From assembly GCA_963829085.1 (NCBI GenBank), contig CAWHHJ010000015.1:310001-374000 (forward strand): a stretch of 64,000 bases of DNA, read 5' to 3'. Of the stretch, positions 35,815-45,166 are shown one piece after another. The DNA is from PALSA-1004 sp963829085 (GTDB taxonomy: Bacteria; Pseudomonadota; Gammaproteobacteria; Burkholderiales; SG8-41). The notes under the pieces are model-generated. The model searched no databases. It was not told the origin of the DNA and was given only the letters and a program-made list of their open reading frames with translations. A program made the position numbers and the translations under genes. How positions within the stretch are numbered: the first letter of the stretch is position 1; the number at the start of each line of letters is the position of its first letter.

Positions 35815-36825
35815 TCAGCGATTGCCCCGTCGTTGATACCTGGTTACCGCACGCTCGTGTTCCGTCAGCGATCCCGAAAAGTGTGACGTGCCGTCGCCGC
35901 GCGAGACAAAATATAAAGCATTTGTTGGCGCCGGATTGAGCGCGGCAGTCAGGGAGGCGACGCCCGGAAGCGATATCGGAGTGGGCGGTAAACCGGTACA
36001 CGTATAAGTGTTGTATGCGGTATCAGTGAGGAGATCGCGCTTGCGCAAATTACCATCGAAGTTCTCACCGAGACCATAGATCACCGTCGGATCGGTTTGC
36101 AGCTTCATGCCGTTGCGCAATCGGTTAATGAATACCGCCGCGATCATTGGACGCTCGCTCGCCTGGCCGGTCTCTTTCTCAACGATCGACGCCAGTATGA
36201 GTGCTTCATACGGCGTAGCGAGCGGCAATCCAGACGCGCGCGCTTTCCATCGATCTTCGAGCTGTGACTGCATCATGCGATAGCCACGGCGCAAAATCGA
36301 GACATCGCTGCTGCCGTTCGTAAAATAGTACGTCTCCGGGAAGAACCACCCTTCGAGTGACGGTGATTTCGTGCCCAAACGATCGGCGATCTCGGACTCT
36401 GCAAGTCCCCGCGTGTCATGCTTGATAGCGGCATGAGCGTCCAGCGCGTCGCGCAGCTGTCTGAAAGTCCAGCCTTCGACGACGGTGATTTGATCCTGAC
36501 CGTGCGGTCCTGACGTAATCAGGCGCAACAATAAATAGGGTGAAATGTTTCCGGTGATCTCGTAATTGCCGGCCTGCACGTTGAGCGCATCGCCCTTCAG
36601 CCGCGCGAGCAGCTCGAACTGACCCGGGGAATTGATTATGCCGGCCGCCTGGAGTTGGCGTGCGGAGCTGCGCAGACTGCTGCCATGCTTGAGCGAGAAT
36701 TGCACGGGCGGCGTTACCGGCAGATCGCTTGTCGCATAAATCACGAGCCAGCCAATCGACAGCACCGCCAGAACAACACCGGCGACCAGGATCCGGATCA
36801 ACCAGCGCTTAATGACTTTGAGCAT
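35815..36825 (-). CDS. mltG: Endolytic transglycosylase MltG
   Basis: A 336-residue inner-membrane protein with an N-terminal helix (about 8-33). The YceG fold includes VVEGWTFRQLRD (about 115-126) and the catalytic Glu in LASIVEKETGQASERP. MltG cuts nascent peptidoglycan strands and so ends glycan polymerisation. Its start overlaps the pabC stop by 17 bases. Length is normal. Confidence 0.93.
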   Translation of the reverse strand: MLKVIKRWLIRILVAGVVLAVLSIGWLVIYATSDLPVTPPVQFSLKHGSSLRSSARQLQAAGIINSPGQFELLARLKGDALNVQAGNYEITGNISPYLLLRLITSGPHGQDQITVVEGWTFRQLRDALDAHAAIKHDTRGLAESEIADRLGTKSPSLEGWFFPETYYFTNGSSDVSILRRGYRMMQSQLEDRWKARASGLPLATPYEALILASIVEKETGQASERPMIAAVFINRLRNGMKLQTDPTVIYGLGENFDGNLRKRDLLTDTAYNTYTCTGLPPTPISLPGVASLTAALNPAPTNALYFVSRGDGTSHFSGSLTEHERAVTRYQRRGNR

Positions 36826-37624
36826 CGACGATCCAGCGCTGTATTTGGGTGCTCAATGGTCCTGGCGTCCACTTCGTAGTCTCGAGCGCTCCAACGGCCA
36901 CTAATGTAATTACGCTGTTAACGAGAAATATCTCGTCGGCCGTTTGCACATCCTGGCGCCGGACAGTACCGATGATGACGGGCACTTGATGCGCCGCGGC
37001 AAGCTCTAGCACGAGCTTGCGCATCACTCCGTCGACACCGCAGCGGTCGATCGCAGGCGTGTTCAGTTGCCCGTTTCGCACCAGAAAGAGATTGCTCATC
37101 GTGCCGCTGATGACTTCGCCCCCGGCAGTCAGCATCAGGCCGTCGAAGATTGTCGGATCATGCCACTCGCTGCGGGCGAGCACATTCTCCAGCCGGTTGA
37201 GATGCTTGACACCGGCCAACGCAGGCTGGACTGAGAGCGACGTGTTGCACCAGCGTATACGCGCTGCGGATCCTGCGGAGGGGTGAGCATGCGCTGGTAA
37301 CGGACCGCAGGTAACGACGCGATTCGCGCGCGTGTTGGCGGGCACGACATACCCGCGTGGGCCATCGCCCCGCGTAACGATGAGTTTGATCACGCAGTCG
37401 GCATCTGACGCCGGCAGCAGATCGAAGTCGCGCTCGAAGACTGATTGTGACGGGCACTCGATACGCAGGGCGCTGCAGTCGCTCGCGAGCTTCGCGTATT
37501 GCCGGTCCCATAGCAGCGGAACACCACTACGCCGGAGCAGCGTCCGAAAGACGCCATCACCGTAGAGCAATCCGCGATCGTTTATGCCGATCGTATCGCC
37601 GGGTACGCCGTTGATGAGATTCAT
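36809..37624 (-). CDS. pabC: Aminodeoxychorismate lyase
   Basis: A 271-residue PLP enzyme of the class IV aminotransferase fold that releases 4-aminobenzoate and pyruvate in folate synthesis. The start MNLINGVPGDTIGINDRGLLYGDGVFRT and the Lys in VKHLNRLENVLARSEW fit. Its partner pabA/B is not in the window. pabC following fabF is standard in Betaproteobacteria. Confidence 0.92.
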   Translation of the reverse strand: MNLINGVPGDTIGINDRGLLYGDGVFRTLLRRSGVPLLWDRQYAKLASDCSALRIECPSQSVFERDFDLLPASDADCVIKLIVTRGDGPRGYVVPANTRANRVVTCGPLPAHAHPSAGSAARIRWCNTSLSVQPALAGVKHLNRLENVLARSEWHDPTIFDGLMLTAGGEVISGTMSNLFLVRNGQLNTPAIDRCGVDGVMRKLVLELAAAHQVPVIIGTVRRQDVQTADEIFLVNSVITLVAVGALETTKWTPGPLSTQIQRWIVDAQSH

Positions 37625-37676
37625 GGGTCTTGAGCGAATCCGCGGCCCATGATGCGCGCGATGCTAGCCTGCGACG

Positions 37677-38915
37677 TCAGACCGCGCGAAACACCAGGCT
37701 GCCGTTGGTGCCGCCAAACCCGAACGAGTTTGAAATCGCCACGTTGATCTTCATGTCGCGCGCTTCGTTGGGGACGTAGTCCAGGTCGCATTCCGGATCC
37801 TGGTTGACGAGGTTGATCGTAGGCGGCGCGACCTGATGAAGCATCGATAGCGCAGTGAACACCGCTTCAATGCCGCCTGCCGCGCCGAGCAGATGACCGG
37901 TCATGGATTTGGTCGAGCTGACGGCGAGCTTTTTCGCGTGATCGCCGAAGCAGCGCTTTACCGCAATCGTTTCTGCAATGTCGCCGAGCGGCGTGGACGT
38001 GCCATGAGCATTGATGTAGTCCACCTCATCGGGATTCACGCCGCCGTTACGCATGGAGTTGGTCATACACCGGGCCGCACCATCGCCATCGGCAGGAGGT
38101 GCGGTGATGTGGTTTGCATCCGCGCTCATGCCGTAGCCGACCAGCTCGCAGTAAATACGTGCGCCGCGTTGTTTCGCGTGCTCATACTCTTCGAGGACGA
38201 GCACGCCCGCACCCTCCGAAAGCACAAAGCCGTCACGGTCCGTATCCCACGGGCGGCTTGCCAGCTCAGGCTCGCTGTTATGCGTTGAAAGTGCACGCGC
38301 GGCGCAAAACCCCGCCATGCCGAGCGGCGACACGCAACCTTCCGCACCGCCCGCAATCATGACATCAGCATCGCCGTACTCGATCAGGCGGCCGGCTTCA
38401 CCGATCGAATGATTCGCTGTCGTGCACGCGGTTACAACGGCAAGGTTCGGCCCCTTGAGGCCATACATGATCGAAAGCTGACCGGAGATCATATTGATGA
38501 TCGAACCCGGTACGAAAAACGGCGAGACTTTACGGACGCCGCCCGCCAGCATCGCGTCGTGCATTGTTTCGATCAACGGAAGCCCGCCGATGCCCGAGCC
38601 GATGCAAACGCCGACCTGCTCGAGGGCTTCTTTCTCGAGATCGATGCCCGAGTCTTTCAGCGCCTCGATGCCGGCGACAAGTCCGTAATGTATGAACGAA
38701 TCAAATCGCCGGGCTTCTTTCGGTGAAAGCCAGTTGGCGACGTCAAAATTTTTGACTTCGCCGGCGATCTGCGTGGGAAGCGCACCGGGGTCAAAGCGCG
38801 AGATGCGCGTAATGCCCGATTTCCCTGCGATGATGTTTGCCCACGACTCGGCAATACCAATCCCGACCGGGGATACGATGCCAAGACCGGTTACGACTAC
38901 TCTGCGCCTTGCCAA
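37677..38915 (-). CDS. fabF: Beta-ketoacyl-ACP synthase II
   Basis: A 412-residue condensing enzyme of fatty-acid elongation. The acyl Cys is C164 in VTACTTANHS. The His residues lie in NAHGTSTPLGD (about 304) and SMTGHLLGAAGG (about 341). All conserved Gly residues are present, including SFGFGGTNGS near the end. It acts on acyl-ACP and follows acpP by 29 bases. Confidence 0.96.
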   Translation of the reverse strand: MARRRVVVTGLGIVSPVGIGIAESWANIIAGKSGITRISRFDPGALPTQIAGEVKNFDVANWLSPKEARRFDSFIHYGLVAGIEALKDSGIDLEKEALEQVGVCIGSGIGGLPLIETMHDAMLAGGVRKVSPFFVPGSIINMISGQLSIMYGLKGPNLAVVTACTTANHSIGEAGRLIEYGDADVMIAGGAEGCVSPLGMAGFCAARALSTHNSEPELASRPWDTDRDGFVLSEGAGVLVLEEYEHAKQRGARIYCELVGYGMSADANHITAPPADGDGAARCMTNSMRNGGVNPDEVDYINAHGTSTPLGDIAETIAVKRCFGDHAKKLAVSSTKSMTGHLLGAAGGIEAVFTALSMLHQVAPPTINLVNQDPECDLDYVPNEARDMKINVAISNSFGFGGTNGSLVFRAV

Positions 38916-38944
38916 TTTGATTTTGGGGAGTGAACCTGCGGTTT

Positions 38945-39181
38945 TTACTTGAGGTGTGCTTTTACGTAATCAACTGCCTGCTGGACCGTTGTGATCTTCT
39001 CAGCTTCTTCATCCGGAATTTCGCACTCGAATTCTTCTTCAAGCGCCATTACCAGTTCCACCGTATCCAGCGAGTCCGCACCCAGATCGTTTACGAATGA
39101 CGATTCACTCTTCACGTCGGCCTCGTTTACGCCCAACTGCTCGGCCACTATCTTGTTAACGCGCTGTTCTACATTTTCCAT
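38945..39181 (-). CDS. acpP: Acyl carrier protein
   Basis: A 78-residue acidic carrier. Ser37 in GADSLDTVELVM takes the phosphopantetheine arm. The ribosome-binding site GAAGGGG lies about 8 bases before ATG. It stands between fabG and fabF as usual. A TAAAAT hexamer 37-42 bases upstream may be the -10 of a gene-specific promoter. Confidence 0.97.
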   Translation of the reverse strand: MENVEQRVNKIVAEQLGVNEADVKSESSFVNDLGADSLDTVELVMALEEEFECEIPDEEAEKITTVQQAVDYVKAHLK

Positions 39182-39322
39182 CTATATCCCCTTCAAGGAA
39201 TCGATCCAGGTAATCAGAAAAGCATTTTACCAAATCCTGCGGCAGCCACCTAACTCATACAATTCACATACAAACCATTAACATCACACCCGTCGTCCAC
39301 TGATCACAAAGCAATTCCCTTA

Positions 39323-40063
39323 TCAATCCATCAACATGCCGCCGTTCACATGCAGCGTTTCGCCCGTGATGTAAGAAGCTGCCGGCGATGCTAGAAAAGC
39401 CACCGCGCCCGCAATGTCTTCACTCGCCCCAAGGCGTCCCAGGGGAATATTCGCAATCAGCGCACTGCGTTGATCGCCGTTGAGCTCGCGCGTCATATCG
39501 GTGTCGATGAAACCCGGCGCCACGCAGTTAACAGTGATATTGCGGCTGCCGACTTCGCGCGCCAGCGATTTCGTGAAACCGATGACGCCAGCTTTCGATG
39601 CCGAATAGTTCGTCTGACCCGCGTTTCCCGTCACACCGACAACCGATGTGATGTTGATAATGCGGCCGCTGCGCGCTTTCATCATCGTGCGCATTACGGA
39701 CTTCGAGAGCCGGTATACGGATTTGAGATTGGTTGACATGATGTCATCCCACTCCTCTTCCTTCATCCGCATCAGGAGATTGTCGCGAGTTATGCCTGCA
39801 TTGTTCACCAGTATCGTGATGTCGCCCAAGCGCTGTTGAATGGAAGCCATCACCGTTTGCGTTTGTGCCGCATCATTGACGTTCAATGTGAATCCGGCGC
39901 CTTTAATTCCGTCGGCGGCCAAATAGTCGGTGATTGCCTGGGCGCCCGAGTCGCTCGTCGCCGTTCCCGCCACTGCCGCGCCCTGCTTGCCAAGCTCGCC
40001 CGCGATTGCTTTACCGATGCCGCGGGAAGCACCCGTCACGAGCGCTACGTGTCCATTTAACAT
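39323..40063 (-). CDS. fabG: 3-Oxoacyl-ACP reductase
   Basis: A 246-residue NADPH-dependent short-chain reductase. It has the cofactor loop VTGASRGIGKAI at 8-19 and the catalytic YSASK (about 153-157). The start MLNGHVALVTGA at 40063 overlaps the fabD stop (ATGA), so a longer frame from 40186 is not needed. The end ETLHVNGGMLMD is typical. Confidence 0.95.
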   Translation of the reverse strand: MLNGHVALVTGASRGIGKAIAGELGKQGAAVAGTATSDSGAQAITDYLAADGIKGAGFTLNVNDAAQTQTVMASIQQRLGDITILVNNAGITRDNLLMRMKEEEWDDIMSTNLKSVYRLSKSVMRTMMKARSGRIINITSVVGVTGNAGQTNYSASKAGVIGFTKSLAREVGSRNITVNCVAPGFIDTDMTRELNGDQRSALIANIPLGRLGASEDIAGAVAFLASPAASYITGETLHVNGGMLMD

Positions 40064-41001
40064 CACGCAGCCTTCTTCAATGTCTCGAGCGCCTGGGTCA
40101 ACGAGGCCGCATCTGCGATCGCCAAACCTTGTAGCGTCGCTTCGATGCGTCGGCTCAGGCCAGACAGAACTTTGCCGGGGCCGCATTCGGCGACATGTGT
40201 GACGCCGGCGCGCGCCATGAACTGTACCACTTCGACCCAGCGCACAGGACTGCAGGCTTGCCGCGCGAGGGCTTCTTTGATTTGATCGGGGTCATCGACG
40301 ATCCTAACGTCAACATTGTTGACGACGGGAATCTGCGGCGGATCGACACGCACATTGGCCAGATACTGCTCAAGGCGCTGGGCCGCCGGTTTGAGTAGCG
40401 AAGCGTGAAACGGGGCGCTGACGGATAACATGATCGCACGCTTGGCGCCGCTGTTTTTCGCGAGCGCGGCGGCCCGTTCGACAGCCGCCTTGTGACCGGC
40501 AATAACGACCTGGCTCGGCGCATTGAAGTTGACCGGTTCGACGACTTCTCCTTGTGCGGCCTCGTCGCATGCCGTGCGAACGGCGCCATCGTCAAGACCG
40601 AGTATCGCTGCCATCGCGCCCGTTCCGAGCGGCACAGCTTCCTGCATTGCATGCGCGCGAAAGCGAACTAATGGGAGTGCGTCGCTGAACCGCAACACAT
40701 CCGCCACCACAAGAGCGGTGTATTCACCGAGACTGTGTCCGGCGACCATTGCCGGCAATGGACCACCCGCGTCACGCCACGCGCGATACACGGCGTATCC
40801 CGCAGTGAGCATCAGCGGCTGCGTGTTGACGGTCAGATTTATATCTTCGGCGCTCCCCGCTGCTGCAAGCTGCCACAGGTCTTGATGCAGGATGTCGCTC
40901 GCTTCGGCGAAGGTATCGCGAACGACTCGCGAGCCGGCGAAGCTGTCCAGCATGCCGACGGATTGCGAGCCTTGTCCCGGGAACACCAGCGCGAATTTCA
41001 T
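40063..41001 (-). CDS. fabD: Malonyl-CoA:ACP transacylase
   Basis: A 312-residue transferase that loads malonyl onto ACP. GQGSQSVGM near the N-terminus and Ser90 in GHSLGEY are the active-site motifs. I choose the start MKFALVFPGQG at 41001; the frame upstream to 41124 lies inside fabH and is not expected. It overlaps the fabG start and follows fabH by 13 bases. Confidence 0.95.
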   Translation of the reverse strand: MKFALVFPGQGSQSVGMLDSFAGSRVVRDTFAEASDILHQDLWQLAAAGSAEDINLTVNTQPLMLTAGYAVYRAWRDAGGPLPAMVAGHSLGEYTALVVADVLRFSDALPLVRFRAHAMQEAVPLGTGAMAAILGLDDGAVRTACDEAAQGEVVEPVNFNAPSQVVIAGHKAAVERAAALAKNSGAKRAIMLSVSAPFHASLLKPAAQRLEQYLANVRVDPPQIPVVNNVDVRIVDDPDQIKEALARQACSPVRWVEVVQFMARAGVTHVAECGPGKVLSGLSRRIEATLQGLAIADAASLTQALETLKKAA

Positions 41002-41014
41002 GGTCTTCCGCAGC

Positions 41015-41974
41015 CTACATTTCAACCATCGCGGCGCCCCACGTGAAGCCACCGCCCACGCCTTCGAGCAGCACCTTGTGGCCGCTCTTGATACGGCCGT
41101 CGCGTACGGCAACGTCCAGCGCAAGAGGAACAGAAGCAGCCGACGTGTTCGCGTGCTTGTCGACGGTCACTACGACTTTCGAAGAATCGATGCCGAGCTT
41201 CTTTGCGGTCGCGTCGAGTATGCGAACGTTTGCCTGGTGAGGTATCAGCCAGTCGACATCGTCCGTATGCATATTGCACAAGGCGAGCGTCTCACGCGCG
41301 ACTTCGTCGAGCACACGCACCGCGTATTTGAACACCGCCTGCCCGTCCATGCGCAGAAACGGATCGCCGGTCACTTTGCCCCGATTGATCGAGCCGGGCG
41401 TCGACAATATGCTTGCCTGCGAGCCGTCCGCATGCAAGACGCTCGCATGCACGCCGGGCTTGCTGTCGGCCGTGAGCACCACCGCCCCGGCGCCATCGCC
41501 AAACAAGACGCAGGTCGCGCGATCGTTCCAGTCCAATATACGCGAAAACACCTCGGCACCGATCACCAGCGCGTGACGGGCGCTTTGTGCGCGAATGAAT
41601 TTATCTGCGATGTCGAGCGCGTATATAAATCCAGAGCACACCGCCTGCACATCGAAGGCCGGACAGCGTTGTGCGCCGAGCCTCGCCTGTAAAAAGCACG
41701 CAGTACTCGGGAAGATGTAGTCCGGGGTGGAAGTTGCTACGATGATGAGATCGAGATCTTGCGCAGTTATTCCGGCCGCGGCCATCGCGCGCTGTGCGGC
41801 GCCAAATGCCAGATCGCTCGTTGTCTGTTCCGGCGCTGCCAGATGGCGCTGCATGATGCCGGTACGCGTGCGTATCCACTCGTCGGAAGTATCAACTTCG
41901 CTGGCGAGCTCAATATTCAAAACAACTTTCTCGGGCAGGTAGCTACCGGTACCGACGACGCGCGAGTAAGTCAC
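41015..41974 (-). CDS. fabH: Beta-ketoacyl-ACP synthase III
   Basis: A 319-residue enzyme that starts fatty-acid synthesis from acetyl-CoA and malonyl-ACP. The triad is C113 (AVCSGFIYA), the His in IPHQANVRI (about 245) and the Asn in HANTSAASVP (about 275). Its start overlaps the plsX stop (ATGA), so they are coupled. Confidence 0.95.
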   Translation of the reverse strand: MTYSRVVGTGSYLPEKVVLNIELASEVDTSDEWIRTRTGIMQRHLAAPEQTTSDLAFGAAQRAMAAAGITAQDLDLIIVATSTPDYIFPSTACFLQARLGAQRCPAFDVQAVCSGFIYALDIADKFIRAQSARHALVIGAEVFSRILDWNDRATCVLFGDGAGAVVLTADSKPGVHASVLHADGSQASILSTPGSINRGKVTGDPFLRMDGQAVFKYAVRVLDEVARETLALCNMHTDDVDWLIPHQANVRILDATAKKLGIDSSKVVVTVDKHANTSAASVPLALDVAVRDGRIKSGHKVLLEGVGGGFTWGAAMVEM

Positions 41975-42987
41975 GCCACATGCTCCTGCATGAAGGACAT
42001 GCGCTCGGTTATTCGATTCAGAATGCCGCCACGCGCCTCTTCGACAGCGCGCGCGATTGCAACACGAAACGACACTCGATCGGCGGAGCCGTGACTTTTC
42101 ACGACGATGCCGCGCAGACCGAGTAAGGTTGCGCCGTTGTAGCTGCGTGGATCAACCCGGCGCTTGAATGCGGTGAGCACCGGCCGTGCAACCAGTGCCG
42201 CGGCGCGCGTAAGCAAACCGCGCTCGAATTCCTCGCGCAGATACGTTCCGAGCATGCGCGCAAGCCCTTCGGAAGCCTTGAGAGTCACGTTTCCTACGAA
42301 ACCGTCGCACACCACCACGTCAGTAGTACCTTTATAGATATCGTCGCCCTCGACGTTGCCGTAAAAATTCAGGCCGCTCGAGCGCAAGAGCTCACCTGCA
42401 TGGCGTACGATCTCGCTGCCCTTGATGTCCTCCTCGCCAATATTCAACAGCCCGACGCTGGGCCGTTCCTTGTTCTCGACCGCACTTACCAGCGTGGAAC
42501 CCATAACTGCGAACTGCAACAGGTGCTCGGCGGTGCAATCGACGTTTGCACCGAGGTCCAGCATAAACGTATGTCCTTTGAGTGTCGGCAACACGGAGCA
42601 GATTGCCGGGCGCTCGATGTCTGTCAACGTCTTGAGCACGAAGCGGGAGATCGCCATCAGCGCTCCGGTATTGCCTGCGCTTACGCAAGCGTCAGCGGTT
42701 GCTTCCTTCACGAGGTTTACGGCGACGCGCATTGACGAGTCTTTTTTACCTCGCAGTGCGCTCGCAATCTGCTCGTCCATTGCGACCACTTCAGTGGCAT
42801 GGCGCACACTCACGCGTGGATGCGCGGCGGCGTTATGTTTGCGCAGCTCGCCGGCTATTGCATCCTCGAGTCCGACGAGAACAACAGTTGCCTCGTCTTC
42901 CCGCCGCAGATAATCAAGCGCCGCGGGAACCGTGACGTGCGGACCATGATCGCCGCCCATGCAGTCGATCGCGACGGTAACATGCAT
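41971..42987 (-). CDS. plsX: Phosphate acyltransferase PlsX
   Basis: A 338-residue enzyme making acyl-phosphate from acyl-ACP, the first step toward phosphatidic acid with PlsY. AIDCMGGDHGP starts the fold. MLDLGANVDC and GFVGNVTLKASEG are conserved. It follows rpmF by 74 bases and overlaps fabH, the normal order. Confidence 0.95.
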   Translation of the reverse strand: MHVTVAIDCMGGDHGPHVTVPAALDYLRREDEATVVLVGLEDAIAGELRKHNAAAHPRVSVRHATEVVAMDEQIASALRGKKDSSMRVAVNLVKEATADACVSAGNTGALMAISRFVLKTLTDIERPAICSVLPTLKGHTFMLDLGANVDCTAEHLLQFAVMGSTLVSAVENKERPSVGLLNIGEEDIKGSEIVRHAGELLRSSGLNFYGNVEGDDIYKGTTDVVVCDGFVGNVTLKASEGLARMLGTYLREEFERGLLTRAAALVARPVLTAFKRRVDPRSYNGATLLGLRGIVVKSHGSADRVSFRVAIARAVEEARGGILNRITERMSFMQEHVA

Positions 42988-43061
42988 TTAAAACTCCCCA
43001 CTCGCGTCCGCCGCATCGTTATCGCCGCGGGTGCGCGCCTTCGCCGGCACGAGGCCGGTCC

Positions 43062-43241
43062 TTACTCGTCTTTTGTTTTGACGACTTTCTTGCCGCGATA
43101 GTAACCGGTGGGACTGATGTGATGGCGCAGATGCACTTCACCCGTAGTCGGCTCGACTGCGAGCGACGGCGACCGCAGGAAGTCATGCGAGCGGTGCATG
43201 CCGCGCTTTGACGGGGACTTCTTGTTTTGCTGGACTGCCAT
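43062..43241 (-). CDS. rpmF: 50S ribosomal protein L32
   Basis: A 59-residue ribosomal protein, complete from MAVQQNKKSPSKRGMHRSHD to the stop at 43062-43064. The central LAVEPTTGEVHLRHHISPTGYYRG is the family core. The zinc Cys pairs of some L32 proteins are missing, as in other Cys-less versions. It lies between yceD and plsX, the standard place. Confidence 0.97.
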   Translation of the reverse strand: MAVQQNKKSPSKRGMHRSHDFLRSPSLAVEPTTGEVHLRHHISPTGYYRGKKVVKTKDE

Positions 43242-43259
43242 GTTAAAGCTCCTTATCGT

Positions 43260-43760
43260 TTAATTCTTGTTGCGTTCATGTCCCAGCTGCGCGAGCGCGG
43301 CAAACGGAGATGCGGCACGTTCGACAGCCGTGTCCACCGGTTGCGTACACTGCCCCTCTTGGTGGCGGGGGGACAGCGGTATCGCGAGCAACGTCTCGTC
43401 TTCGACGAGTGACCACACGTCAGTGTGAGCATCAGCCGGTATGCCGTCCAGGTCGTCGAGTTCGGCTGTTTCGCCCGCTGCCGGCTCCGTCAGCACGAGC
43501 AACTTTGTTTGCACGTCCACCGGATAAGTGAGGCTGCCGAGACACCGCTGACACTGCAGATTGAGAGATCCCTTGACGGTAAGTCCGAGGCGCGGCCGTT
43601 GCCTACCATCCCGTCCACCCGCGACTTCGTATTTGAGTTCCCCGCCGTTGTCGAACAAATAGTCGGCGAGTCTTGTGAGCATCGCCACCGGAACTTCTCC
43701 GTGCAGCGTCTCGCCGGCATACGCAAATTCGGTACCATCGATTACGGCCCGTGAAGACAT
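43260..43760 (-). CDS. yceD: YceD/DUF177 family protein
   Basis: A 166-residue protein of the DUF177 family, linked to large-subunit rRNA and L32 expression, found before rpmF in many bacteria. CQRCLGSLTYPVDV (about 82) is the conserved CxxC block. The start MSSRAVIDGTEFAYAG at 43760 fits the family; the ORF extends further upstream but into the promoter. The -10 box lies only 10 bases before the start codon, so the transcript is nearly leaderless. Confidence 0.88.
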   Translation of the reverse strand: MSSRAVIDGTEFAYAGETLHGEVPVAMLTRLADYLFDNGGELKYEVAGGRDGRQRPRLGLTVKGSLNLQCQRCLGSLTYPVDVQTKLLVLTEPAAGETAELDDLDGIPADAHTDVWSLVEDETLLAIPLSPRHQEGQCTQPVDTAVERAASPFAALAQLGHERNKN

Positions 43761-43769
43761 AAACCGCGC

Positions 43770-43798
43770 ATAATAGTATTTTCGCCGGTGCCTGTCAA
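43770..43798 (-). promoter_or_regulatory. Sigma-70 promoter of the yceD-rpmF-plsX-fab operon
   Basis: On the minus strand TTGACA (43793-43798) and TATTAT (43770-43775) are 17 bases apart, a near-perfect consensus. The expected transcription start is about 43763, three bases before the yceD ATG at 43760. This implies a leaderless or almost leaderless first gene, with downstream genes translated from normal sites. Confidence 0.75.
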
Positions 43799-43859
43799 AA
43801 TAAAATAACAGAAAATCCAGTGTCAGCAGGTACTTAGTCGCTGATAGCCGCAATCCGTA

Positions 43860-44453
43860 ATGTTGAAACCGCCCGCCCGTAAAGTCGTTCTCGCTTCGAC
43901 ATCCCGCTATCGCCGCGAACTGCTCAGCCGCTTACAGATCGGTTTCGACTGCGCGGCGCCGAACGTTGATGAGACACCTCGTGAAGGAGAAGCGCCTGAC
44001 ATTCAGGCCGTGCGCCTCGCGGTTACCAAGGCGCATGCGGTCAAACATGTATGGCCCGACGCGCTGATAATAGGCAGCGATCAGGTCGCGACTACTGCGG
44101 GCACCTTGCTTGGCAAACCCGGCACTCACGAGCAGGCAGTGCATCAACTCACGGTAATGCGCGGCCGGGCGGTTTCTTTTTTTACCGGGTTGTGCGTGCT
44201 CAATGCACACACGGGTCGCGAACAGAGCGCGATGGTGCCGGTAACCGTTCACATGCGTAACTATAGTGACGCACAGATCGAGCGCTACCTCCGCGCGGAC
44301 CAGCCGTACGATTGCGCGGGCAGCGCACGCATTGAGAAACTCGGCATTACGCTTATTGAGCGGCTGGAGACAGATGACCCTAACGCGCTTATCGGCCTGC
44401 CTCTGATTGCACTTTGCGACATGCTGCAGAATGAGGGCATCGAACTGCCGTGA
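43860..44453 (+). CDS. Maf family nucleotide pyrophosphatase
   Basis: A 197-residue house-cleaning pyrophosphatase acting on non-canonical nucleotides. It has STSRYRRELLSRL (about 14-26), DETPREGE (about 38-45), and IIGSDQVATTAGTLLGKPG (about 71-89). SARIEKLGITLIE fits the YceF type. Its stop overlaps the next start by four bases (ATGA-like), so it is coupled to the methylase gene. Confidence 0.9.
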   Translation: MLKPPARKVVLASTSRYRRELLSRLQIGFDCAAPNVDETPREGEAPDIQAVRLAVTKAHAVKHVWPDALIIGSDQVATTAGTLLGKPGTHEQAVHQLTVMRGRAVSFFTGLCVLNAHTGREQSAMVPVTVHMRNYSDAQIERYLRADQPYDCAGSARIEKLGITLIERLETDDPNALIGLPLIALCDMLQNEGIELP

Positions 44454-45166
44454 AGACGGTGCGTGGCAGTCTGCACCTGATTCCGGTGCCGCTCGGTGAG
44501 AGCGCCCTACGTGCGACGCTTTCGCCAAGCGCGGTTCAAGCTGCGTTAGCGCTCGAGTATTTCATTGTCGAAAATGAAAAAAGTGCACGTCACTTTCTGA
44601 AAGTGATCGACTATCCGCGCCCTTTGCGGGAAGTGCGCATCGAGAAATTCGATAAAGAAAGCGATAGGGACTGCGCGTCCGCTCTGCTGCAGCCGGTTCT
44701 CGACGGACGCAGCGCGGGCGTTCTATCCGAGGCGGGCGCGCCGGCAATCGCAGATCCCGGCGCCTTGCTGGTAAGTGCCGCGCATGGCATGGGCATCCGC
44801 GTTGTGCCGCACAGCGGGCCGACGTCGATGATGCTCGCGCTCATGGCGGCGGGCTTCAACGGCCAGCGCTTTGCGTTTAACGGTTACCTGCCGGTGGCGA
44901 AACAGGACTGCCGACGCGCTATTTCTGACCACGAACGGCAGTCTCGCGCGCAGGACAGCACGCAGATATTCATCGAGACCCCCTATCGCAACGATGCGCT
45001 GATGCAGGCGTTCGCGGAGACGTGCGACGCGAGCACACGTCTTTGCATTGCAGCCGACCTTACGCTCGAAACGGAATGGATTTGCAGCCGGACAATCGCG
45101 GAATGGCGAACGCACCGGAAATCGATCGGCCGGCGGCCCTGCGTTTTCCTGCTTTACGCGCGCTGA
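44450..45166 (+). CDS. RsmI-like tetrapyrrole-methylase-fold methyltransferase
   Basis: A 238-residue SAM-dependent methyltransferase of the tetrapyrrole methylase fold. The opening GSLHLIPVPLGE and the motifs AGVLSEAGAPAIADPGALLV (about 86-105) and VVPHSGPTSMMLALMAAGF (about 113-131) resemble the 16S rRNA 2'-O-methylase RsmI. It is shorter and diverged, so it is a paralogue of unknown target rather than RsmI itself. It stands directly after maf. Confidence 0.8.
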   Translation: MKTVRGSLHLIPVPLGESALRATLSPSAVQAALALEYFIVENEKSARHFLKVIDYPRPLREVRIEKFDKESDRDCASALLQPVLDGRSAGVLSEAGAPAIADPGALLVSAAHGMGIRVVPHSGPTSMMLALMAAGFNGQRFAFNGYLPVAKQDCRRAISDHERQSRAQDSTQIFIETPYRNDALMQAFAETCDASTRLCIAADLTLETEWICSRTIAEWRTHRKSIGRRPCVFLLYAR

